Below are positions 1 to 5,021 of a stretch of DNA of 5,754 nt, piece after piece. The stretch covers positions 1 to 5,754 of the forward strand of contig JAUWEU010000052.1 of NCBI GenBank assembly GCA_030608125.1, written 5' to 3'. This stretch comes from Dehalococcoidia bacterium (GTDB taxonomy: Bacteria > Chloroflexota > Dehalococcoidia > Dehalococcoidales > W498). Each line of letters begins with the position of its first letter. The stretch's first letter is position 1. The position numbers and the translations under genes were made by a program. Under the pieces are notes generated by a model. That model made no database searches and had not been told where the DNA came from. It saw nothing but the letters and a program-made list of their open reading frames with translations.

Positions 1-675
1 CTTAGTCGCTATGTAGATGCTATCGCTGCCCGTACCTTTTCCCACCAAACTCTGGAGACTCTGGCTAGCTACTCCAGTGTGCCGGTGATAAACGCCCTGT
101 CTAGTTTGGAACACCCGTGCCAGGCTCTGGCTGACCTGCTCACCATTTATGAGAAGAAGGGCGAGCTAAACGGGTTGACCCTAGCCTTTGTTGGCGATGG
201 TAACAATGTGGCTCATAGTCTTATGCTAGCCGCTTCGCTTATGGGAATGAATTTCAGGATTGCTTCCCCGCCCGGCTATGCTGTTCAGGACCGAATATTG
301 CATCTGGCTCAAGACTATGCTACTAGTAGCCATGCTGAAATATTTTGCACCGAGGAACCACGCCTGGCAGTTATCGGGGCTGATGTAGTCTATACTGATG
401 TGTGGACCAGTATGGGGCAGGAGGCTGAAGCTGAACGGCGACGCCAGGTATTTGCTGGCTATCAGGTAAATAGTGAACTCCTGTCTTTAGCCAAAGAAGA
501 TGCCATATTGATGCACCCCTTGCCAGCACACCGTGGTGAGGAAGTGGCTGAGGGTATTTTAAATAGCCCTAGGTCAGTGGTCTTCGACCAGGCTGAGAAC
601 AGGCTGCACTTACAGAAAGCACTGCTAGCGGAAATGCTGGGAGGTCTGGAGATTCCGCTGGCTGGTTATCGCTAG
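1..675 (+). CDS. argF: Ornithine carbamoyltransferase, C-terminal 224 residues (5'-truncated by window edge)
   Basis: The enzyme transfers the carbamoyl group of carbamoyl phosphate to ornithine to give citrulline, in cytoplasmic arginine synthesis. The frame is open from base 1, so the GTG at 79 is an internal valine and not the start. About 85 N-terminal residues, including the usual STRTR carbamoyl-phosphate motif, lie outside the window. Fragment residues show VPVINALS leading into HPCQ (38-41, carbamoyl-phosphate contact), GDGNNVAHS (65-73, start of the ornithine domain), DVWTSMGQE (133-141, the SMG loop diagnostic of ornithine rather than aspartate carbamoyltransferase) and HPLPAHRGEEV (172-182). 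The last is unusual because most family members have HCLP there, so the substrate-site cysteine is proline. The remaining motifs make ornithine the likely substrate. A putrescine- or acetylornithine-type relative is less likely. The next gene starts 13 bases on. Confidence 0.93.
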   Translation, partial: LSRYVDAIAARTFSHQTLETLASYSSVPVINALSSLEHPCQALADLLTIYEKKGELNGLTLAFVGDGNNVAHSLMLAASLMGMNFRIASPPGYAVQDRILHLAQDYATSSHAEIFCTEEPRLAVIGADVVYTDVWTSMGQEAEAERRRQVFAGYQVNSELLSLAKEDAILMHPLPAHRGEEVAEGILNSPRSVVFDQAENRLHLQKALLAEMLGGLEIPLAGYR

Positions 676-686
676 GGAATAGGGAA
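673..686 (+). promoter_or_regulatory. Tandem TAGGGAA ribosome-binding region before the membrane protein gene
   Basis: A 7-base unit, TAGGGAA, occurs twice in tandem. The first copy begins on the TAG stop codon of argF. The AGGGA cores lie 10 and 3 bases before the ATG at 689. The first core has the more usual spacing, and the second is very close. The arrangement supports the ATG at 689 and suggests that translation is linked to the end of argF. The doubled unit may be a small replication-slippage duplication. Confidence 0.5.
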
Positions 687-688
687 TA

Positions 689-1348
689 ATGCATATACTA
701 AAGACCATAGTAAACTGGGGTTGGTGTCCTATCCTAATAACGGCACTGGCTGTGGTTAGTTATATCTATGATTGGACAACTGAAGCCATAGCCCCGGTTC
801 TAGTTATTATCCTGGTCATCGGCTTAGTAGTGGCGGTAATCGGAGCCAGAGAGAAGGAATTAGAGCTTTCACAACTAAGACTCAGGCAATTAGCCGGATA
901 TTTTAATCGCCGATTTACCGGCAATTCGTCTCTGTCTATCTTTACTATCATAGATAGTCTATTCAATATTGATAATCCCAAATTATGGGATTGGGCACGG
1001 GCGTGTGATATGTCGCAGCGGATTTTTAATACTTGGTGTGATAGTTTTATCACCAGAGTGGAGAGCGACATTAGAACCAGAAGATTTGATGTTTACCTGC
1101 GTACCTATTTAAATGAGCTGTGGCTGGCAAACAACCATTATTATGAATTTGTAGCGCAGTTTTATGAGATAGCGGAGAAGGTTGAAATCCCACGGGAAAC
1201 AATAGACCAGTACAACAAGTTTGTGATGGAATATAACGCCTTTGTCCAGGATTTCAGGGATAATATTAGTGAGCTGAGGAAGGTTGCCAAGACTGAGATT
1301 GAGCCCCCCAGTGTGGAGTTTGCCAAAGAGTTACCAGGGGTGAAGTAA
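689..1348 (+). CDS. Unrecognised two-helix membrane protein with a helical cytoplasmic domain
   Basis: I do not recognise this 219-residue protein. Two hydrophobic segments lie near the N-terminus (about residues 10-27 and 33-52), separated by a short acidic turn (DWTTE). A charged helix follows (REKELELSQLRLRQL, 54-68), then a long soluble part rich in aromatic and charged residues (70-200), which looks mostly helical. The tail contains two prolines and ends KELPGVK. There is no obvious cleavable signal peptide and no catalytic motif. The two arginines around residues 74-75 and the basic stretch after helix 2 suggest the large domain is cytoplasmic. The ATG has an AGGGA ribosome site, and the gene begins 13 bases after argF, so co-transcription is likely. 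It looks more A/T-rich than argF by eye. The frame is uninterrupted over 219 codons with plausible protein composition, so I take it as real. Confidence 0.75.
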   Translation: MHILKTIVNWGWCPILITALAVVSYIYDWTTEAIAPVLVIILVIGLVVAVIGAREKELELSQLRLRQLAGYFNRRFTGNSSLSIFTIIDSLFNIDNPKLWDWARACDMSQRIFNTWCDSFITRVESDIRTRRFDVYLRTYLNELWLANNHYYEFVAQFYEIAEKVEIPRETIDQYNKFVMEYNAFVQDFRDNISELRKVAKTEIEPPSVEFAKELPGVK

Positions 1349-1376
1349 TTATCTACCTCACCCCCTGTGTCCCCCT

Positions 1377-1502
1377 CTCCTTCAAGAGGCTGTTTAGTTG
1401 TCATTGCGAGGCACAAGGTGCCGAAGCAATCTCTGAAGGCAATAGTGAGATTGCTTCGCTTCGCTCGCAATGACAGTTTGAGTTGATAAACGTCTCCTTC
1501 AA
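1377..1502 (+). repeat. 9-bp direct repeat CTCCTTCAA flanking the first palindromic element
   Basis: CTCCTTCAA occurs at 1377-1385 and again at 1494-1502, enclosing 108 bases that contain the 77-bp inverted-repeat element. The left copy continues GAGG and the right copy continues AGGAGG. The C-rich run before the left copy and the G-rich run after the right copy look like the two halves of a short CCCCCTCTCC / GGAGGGGG palindrome that was split. The pattern fits an insertion into an older repeat with target duplication. Low complexity makes chance possible. Confidence 0.35.
1399..1475. repeat. 77-bp BIME-like inverted-repeat element, copy 1 (TGTCATTGCGAG ends)
   Basis: The ends are perfect 12-base inverted repeats, TGTCATTGCGAG (1399-1410) and its complement (1464-1475). 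Inside them a second perfect 11-base pair, GAAGCAATCTC (1423-1433) and its complement (1447-1457), encloses a 13-base spacer. Each arm is also a hairpin by itself: ATTGC (1403-1407) pairs with GCAAT (1426-1430), and on the other strand the same stem uses 1467-1471 and 1450-1454. The left arm carries an extra internal hairpin, GGCAC-AAG-GTGCC (1410-1422). It contains no ORF of its own, and no T-run follows, so it is not a typical intrinsic terminator. It sits just after the membrane protein gene, and its arms match those of the element at 1767-1820. Confidence 0.88.
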
Positions 1503-1512
1503 AGGAGGGGGG
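1494..1512 (+). promoter_or_regulatory. Strong Shine-Dalgarno sequence able to fold into a small hairpin
   Basis: AAAGGAGGGGGG (1501-1512) is a near-ideal Shine-Dalgarno sequence just before the ATG at 1514. It also pairs with the preceding CTCCT: CTCCT (1494-1498), loop TCAA, AGGAG (1503-1507), plus a possible T-G pair at 1493/1508. Folding would hide the ribosome-binding core in the mRNA. Both halves look derived from the flanking repeat rather than built as a regulator, so a regulatory role is inference. Confidence 0.5.
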
Positions 1513-1513
1513 A

Positions 1514-1744
1514 ATGAATCTATGGATTGACGAGCGAAAGATGCCTGACATGCTACTTCAGCTACTTAAGATTCCCAATATACCGGCAGACTTACAGAAG
1601 GAGTTGTTGCAGGCTTACAAAGAAGTTGACGAAGTTGGTGCGGTGACTTATCCTACTAAGGCAAGGGTTGAATATTATCTGTATCAGTACCAAAAGTACA
1701 TACCAGAGCTTGTTAAGAAGTTAAAGAAAGGCGAATACGGGTAA
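1514..1744 (+). CDS. Small unrecognised protein, 76 residues
   Basis: I do not recognise this protein. It is short and probably all-helical: a leucine-rich start (DMLLQLLKIPNIP), a charged helix (ADLQKELLQAYKEVDEVG), a short break (AVTYPTKA), then a tyrosine-rich helix (RVEYYLYQYQKYIPELV) ending in the basic tail KKLKKGEYG. There is no membrane segment, no signal peptide and no cysteine or histidine cluster. The ATG at 1514 is chosen because of the AAAGGAGG site with 5-base spacing. In-frame ATGs at 1541 and 1550 lack a comparable site. The gene stands between two related inverted-repeat elements, on the same strand as its neighbours but not tightly linked to either. Sensible composition and the strong ribosome site argue it is expressed. 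Its length alone does not exclude a chance ORF. Confidence 0.6.
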   Translation: MNLWIDERKMPDMLLQLLKIPNIPADLQKELLQAYKEVDEVGAVTYPTKARVEYYLYQYQKYIPELVKKLKKGEYG

Positions 1745-1766
1745 AATCCTCTCTCGTATAACTGAC

Positions 1767-1820
1767 TGTCACCCTGAACGAAGTGAAGGGTCTAGATTCT
1801 TCGCTTCGCTCAGAATGACA
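1767..1820. repeat. 54-bp BIME-like inverted-repeat element, copy 2 (centred on TCTAGA)
   Basis: This is an imperfect palindrome with exact symmetry about TCTAGA (1791-1796) and ends TGTCA / TGACA. The two 27-base arms agree at 21 positions, and all six differences are transitions, so the folded RNA of either strand keeps G-U pairs at half of them. Each arm also folds alone: ACCCT (1771-1775) with AGGGT (1787-1791), and ATTCT with AGAAT on the other strand (plus-strand 1812-1816 and 1796-1800). The loop GAGCGAAGCGA of the right arm is shared with the element at 1399-1475. It lies between the small ORF and der, and has no T-run typical of a terminator. Confidence 0.88.
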
Positions 1821-1870
1821 ACGGGATAAAGGGTGAGGGGTTGGTAAATAATCTCTATTAGGAGATGTTG

Positions 1871-1876
1871 GGAGGT
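1871..1876 (+). promoter_or_regulatory. Ribosome-binding site fixing the GTG start of der
   Basis: GGAGGT lies 4 bases before the GTG at 1881. The protein read from there begins MNKPIVAIVGRQNVGKST, which is where Der proteins normally begin. The ATG at 1865 is out of frame and ends quickly. Confidence 0.75.
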
Positions 1877-1880
1877 AGGG

Positions 1881-3194
1881 GTGAACAAGCCTATTGTGGC
1901 TATTGTTGGTAGGCAGAATGTAGGTAAATCTACCCTGCTCAATCGGATGGCAGGTAAGCCAATAGCTATTATAGCGGACTTGCCGGGGACAACTCGCGAC
2001 CGTATATTGGCTAATGTCTCATGGCAGGAGGCTGAATTTACTATAATTGATACTGGCGGTCTGGAGCTAAAGCCCCAGTCCACTATTGCTCAAGCGGTTA
2101 AGGAGCAGGTAGAAATGGCTATTAACGAGGCTGATGCTATTATTTTTCTGGTGGACACGAGGGATGGAGCAACACCTCCCGACCTAGAAATAGCTGACAT
2201 GCTTCGCCAGGTAAGTAAACCCATAATATTGGTAGCTAATAAGGCAGATAATGCCAAGCTTGAGACCGAGGCGGTAGAATTCTACGAGCTAGGACTGGGA
2301 GAGCCAATGTCAATTAGTGCCTATCATGGTCGGGGCACTGCTGAGCTACTGGATAGAATTGTCTCTTTGTTATCAACCCCAACACTGGTTGAAGCCGAGC
2401 CAGAGATTATGAAGGTAGCTATTATCGGTAGACAGAATGTAGGTAAATCAACACTGTTAAATGCTCTCCTGGGAGAAGAGCGGGCTATTGTTGATGAAAT
2501 TCCGGGAACTACCCGTGATGCCATAGATACCTTGCTTGACTTTGATGGGCAAAGTGTGTTACTTATTGATACCGCTGGCATCAGACGCCGGGGACGATTG
2601 GGAGTAGGGGTGGAGCGGTATAGTGTAATTCGTGCCCTGCGAGCTATTGAGCGGGCTGATATAGCTTTGCTCGTTCTTGATGGCACTGAGCTGGTTACGG
2701 CTCAGGATATGCACATTGCTGGTTATATCCAGCAAGCGGTTAAGGGTATTGTCTTGGTAGTTAATAAGTGGGACCTAGTTGCAAATAAGAACACCACTGA
2801 ATATAATAGATATATCAGGAGACAACTCAAGTTTATGCCCTATGCGCCGGTGCTGTATGTTTCAGCTAAATTTGGGCAGGGGGTAAGTGAGATTATGCCT
2901 CAAGCAACTCAGGTATATCAGGAGAGGCTCAAGCGGTTACCTACTACTATGGTTAATAGTGTGGTTCAGCAGGCAGTAGCCGCTCACACCTTGCCCCGAA
3001 TTGGTAGCAAGCAGCTAAAGATTCTATACGCAACTCAGGCTGAGGTAAACCCACCGACCTTTGTCTTTTTTGTCAACGATGCCAAGCTACTACATTTTTC
3101 CTATCAACGCTACTTGGAAAACAAGCTACGCCAGTCATTTGGCTTCGCTGGCACTCCACTTCGTTTGGTCTTTAAAACGAGGGGTGAATCATGA
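1881..3194 (+). CDS. der: Ribosome-assembly GTPase Der (EngA), tandem GTPase domains
   Basis: Der is an essential GTPase that binds the 50S ribosomal subunit and helps its late maturation. The 437-residue length is normal for the family. GTPase domain 1 has GRQNVGKST (10-18), PGTTRD (35-40), DTGG (57-60), NKAD (120-123) and SAYHG (146-150). Domain 2 has GRQNVGKST (183-191), PGTTRD (208-213), DTAG (230-233), NKWD (295-298) and SAK (328-330). The KH-like C-terminal domain (about 350-437) ends in the usual RLVFKTRGES. Both P-loops read RQN where RPN is common in the family. The G1 DNA of the two domains is nearly identical. A GTG start with GGAGGT upstream is used. The stop TGA overlaps the ATG of plsY (ATGA at 3191-3194), implying coupled translation. 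Confidence 0.97.
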   Translation: MNKPIVAIVGRQNVGKSTLLNRMAGKPIAIIADLPGTTRDRILANVSWQEAEFTIIDTGGLELKPQSTIAQAVKEQVEMAINEADAIIFLVDTRDGATPPDLEIADMLRQVSKPIILVANKADNAKLETEAVEFYELGLGEPMSISAYHGRGTAELLDRIVSLLSTPTLVEAEPEIMKVAIIGRQNVGKSTLLNALLGEERAIVDEIPGTTRDAIDTLLDFDGQSVLLIDTAGIRRRGRLGVGVERYSVIRALRAIERADIALLVLDGTELVTAQDMHIAGYIQQAVKGIVLVVNKWDLVANKNTTEYNRYIRRQLKFMPYAPVLYVSAKFGQGVSEIMPQATQVYQERLKRLPTTMVNSVVQQAVAAHTLPRIGSKQLKILYATQAEVNPPTFVFFVNDAKLLHFSYQRYLENKLRQSFGFAGTPLRLVFKTRGES

Positions 3195-3895
3195 TAATCG
3201 CTAAGTTTGTTGGGGTGATTATTCTTGGTTACCTATTGGGTTCTATTCCCTTTGGTGTATTGATAGGTAGGCGAAGTGCCAAGGTGGATGTCACGCAATA
3301 TGGTAGTGGCAAGATGGGGGCGACTAATGTGCTACGAACGGCTGGCAAAAAAGCAGCAGCGGCAGTAGTCACCCTAGATGTACTGAAGGGAGTGCTGGCA
3401 GTAGTATTTGCCGGGTTGATAGTGGATAGAAGTTATCTGGTGGTAGGTGGCTTTGGCTTAGGAGCACTGGTTGCCCAGTGTCTAGCGGCTCTAGCGGCTA
3501 TAGCTGGACATAATTGGTCAGTATTCCTCAAATTTAAGGGGGGGAGGGGTGTTGCCACCTTCTTTGGCGGGTTAATAGCCTTGTGCCCGCCGGCAGCACT
3601 ATTTGGTGGTGAGATTCTAATTATTGGCACCGGCTTAACCCGGTATGCTTCTCTGGGCTCTATCGCTGGAGCAGTAGGTGCTTATACCATATTAGTGCCG
3701 CTCACTATTATGAATGGATTCCCTGTTGAATACCTAGCCTATGCTTTGATAGGCACAATATTAATTATTGTTATGCACCGGGACAATATTGCCAGGTTAA
3801 TATCGGGCAAGGAGCGCAAGCTAGGCGATACGGCTGATAAGAGGGATTTGCCCCCGTCTAATTACCCCCAAAATCAAGATTCTCAGCAACCCTGA
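3191..3895 (+). CDS. plsY: Acyl-phosphate:glycerol-3-phosphate acyltransferase PlsY
   Basis: PlsY is an integral membrane enzyme that transfers an acyl chain from acyl-phosphate (made by PlsX) to position 1 of sn-glycerol 3-phosphate. The 234 residues show five hydrophobic segments, roughly 3-24, 55-77, 85-106, 122-147 and 155-195 (the last may be two). Family signatures are present: GSIPFG near the first helix, then GSGKMGATNVLR (38-49) with the expected Ser39 and Arg49, FKGGRGVAT (115-123, glycine-rich phosphate loop), and HRDNIARLISGKE (196-208) with His196, Asn199 and Glu208. Two usual residues differ: Lys41 where GSGN is common, and Arg119 where GGKG is common. A hydrophilic tail rich in Pro, Asn and Gln (211-234) extends past the core. 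The ATG overlaps the der stop by 4 bases, with AGGGGTG upstream. Its substrate is made by the next gene, gpsA. Confidence 0.95.
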   Translation: MIIAKFVGVIILGYLLGSIPFGVLIGRRSAKVDVTQYGSGKMGATNVLRTAGKKAAAAVVTLDVLKGVLAVVFAGLIVDRSYLVVGGFGLGALVAQCLAALAAIAGHNWSVFLKFKGGRGVATFFGGLIALCPPAALFGGEILIIGTGLTRYASLGSIAGAVGAYTILVPLTIMNGFPVEYLAYALIGTILIIVMHRDNIARLISGKERKLGDTADKRDLPPSNYPQNQDSQQP

Positions 3896-3916
3896 ACGGG
3901 AAGCATGGGGTAAGAG

Positions 3917-4960
3917 ATGCCCAAGATTGCTATCATTGGCACCACTACCTGGGGGATGACTCTGGGAGTGGTGTTAGCCAAAAAGGGACTAGAGGTCAGG
4001 CTGTGGGCTCGAACAGAACAAGAAGCCACTGAACTAAGAAATGCCGGACCTAATCCAACCCTGCTACCTGATATTGCCTTTCCTCCCCACTTATCTATTA
4101 CCAGCTCTCTGAGTGAAGCCCTAACTGATGTGGAAGCGGTTATCCTGGCTGTGCCATCACAGACCGTGCGACACAATATAAAGCTAGTTGAAGGCTATCT
4201 TAAGGCGTCGTCAACGCTGGTAATAAGTGCGGCTAAGGGTCTGGAGATTGGTAGTAACAAGCGTATGTCACATGTAATTGCTGAGGAGATAGACCCCCGT
4301 TTTCGGTCTAATATTTGTACCCTTTCCGGACCTAATCTTTCCCGGGAGATTCTCCACAACTTACCGGCGGCTTCAGTGGTAGCTGCCTGGGATGAAGCTA
4401 TAGCTAGAAAAGCCCAAAGGCTGTTAACCACCTCCAACTTTTGTGTATACACCAATACCGATATCATAGGTGTAGAGCTAGGGGGGGCATTAAAGAATAT
4501 CATCGCTCTGGGTGCTGGCATAGCTGACGGGCTAGGCTATGGCGACAATGCTAAGGCAGCCTTTATGACCCGAGGTCTAACCGAAATGACGGCTCTTGGA
4601 GTTGCCCTCGGAGCAAATCCCCTTACCTTTTCCGGGTTAGCTGGCTTGGGCGATTTAATAGCTACCTGTGCCAGCCCGTTGAGTCGTAACCACTATGTAG
4701 GCGTAGAGTTAACCAAAGGACGCTCGCTAGAGGAGATAACTGCCTCAATGACTGGCGTAGCCGAGGGGGTGAGCACCACTATCGCTGCCTGGAATCTAGC
4801 CCAGCAGATGGGACTAGAGATGCCTATTACGGAAAGAATTTATCAGGTATTATATGAGGGTGTTGACCCTCGCCAGGCGGCGGTTGAGCTGATGGCGGCT
4901 GAGGCTAGGAACGAGTTAACCGGGCGAAAGTGGAAGCTATTTTCCTTCCTCAGGCACTAA
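3917..4960 (+). CDS. gpsA: NAD(P)-dependent glycerol-3-phosphate dehydrogenase
   Basis: This cytoplasmic enzyme reduces dihydroxyacetone phosphate to sn-glycerol 3-phosphate for phospholipid synthesis. The 347 residues match the family length. The N-terminal Rossmann domain starts KIAIIGTTTWGMTLG, with a nucleotide loop GTTTWG (8-13) in place of the usual GxGxxG. LWART (29-33) follows beta strand 2. SAAKGLE (104-110) supplies Lys107, SGPN lies at 137-140, and GGALKNIIALGAG (189-201) holds the presumed catalytic Lys193 and Asn194. GLGDLIATC (243-251) gives Asp246 and Thr250, SRN at 256-258 gives the substrate-phosphate arginine Arg257, and VAEGVSTT (281-288) is also typical. The catalytic set is therefore complete, and only the dinucleotide loop is atypical. 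GGGG (3907-3910) lies 6 bases before the ATG. The gene begins 21 bases after plsY, in the same operon. Confidence 0.96.
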   Translation: MPKIAIIGTTTWGMTLGVVLAKKGLEVRLWARTEQEATELRNAGPNPTLLPDIAFPPHLSITSSLSEALTDVEAVILAVPSQTVRHNIKLVEGYLKASSTLVISAAKGLEIGSNKRMSHVIAEEIDPRFRSNICTLSGPNLSREILHNLPAASVVAAWDEAIARKAQRLLTTSNFCVYTNTDIIGVELGGALKNIIALGAGIADGLGYGDNAKAAFMTRGLTEMTALGVALGANPLTFSGLAGLGDLIATCASPLSRNHYVGVELTKGRSLEEITASMTGVAEGVSTTIAAWNLAQQMGLEMPITERIYQVLYEGVDPRQAAVELMAAEARNELTGRKWKLFSFLRH

Positions 4961-4963
4961 GGG

Positions 4964-4980
4964 CATTGGTAACAATGTTT
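4964..4980 (+). terminator. Possible weak hairpin after gpsA
   Basis: CATTG (4964-4968), loop GTAA, CAATG (4973-4977), then only three T residues. The position 3 bases after the gpsA stop suits a terminator, but the 5-bp stem and short T-run are weak. Confidence 0.25.
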
Positions 4981-4982
4981 AA

Positions 4983-5002
4983 AGCCTCACCCTTTTGAGG
5001 CT
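4983..5002. terminator. Hairpin between convergent gpsA and dnaJ
   Basis: AGCCTCA (4983-4989) pairs with TGAGGCT (4996-5002) around a 6-base loop. It lies 22 bases past gpsA and, on the other strand, 19 bases past the dnaJ stop, so it could serve both transcripts. No good T-run follows on either strand (only TTT a few bases on in the dnaJ direction), so termination efficiency is uncertain. Confidence 0.45.
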
Positions 5003-5021
5003 AGGGCAATGGCTAGAAAAA

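Noticed and set aside
79..81. GTG as the start of argF
   Set aside because: The frame is open and argF-like back to base 1 (VDAIAARTF before it), so this is an internal valine.
1399..1475. Intrinsic terminator after the membrane protein gene
   Set aside because: The stem is long but no T-run follows, and the shared, covarying units fit a dispersed repeat better. Effects on transcription remain possible.
1162..1551. Minus-strand 129-codon ORF across the first palindromic element
   Set aside because: It is antisense to the end of the membrane protein and runs through the repeat. Its middle encodes translated repeat sequence, with no ribosome site or family likeness.
1399..1820. CRISPR array
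   Set aside because: Only two elements, in inverted-pair form with unequal length and no regular spacers.
1821..1880. Sigma-70 promoter for der
   Set aside because: TAAATA (1845-1850) resembles a -10 box, but no -35 box lies at the right distance. The nearest candidate, TGACAA, is 23 bases away.
1769..2083. Minus-strand 104-codon ORF over the second palindrome and the start of der
   Set aside because: Its start is inside der antisense and its end inside the repeat, so it is a shadow.
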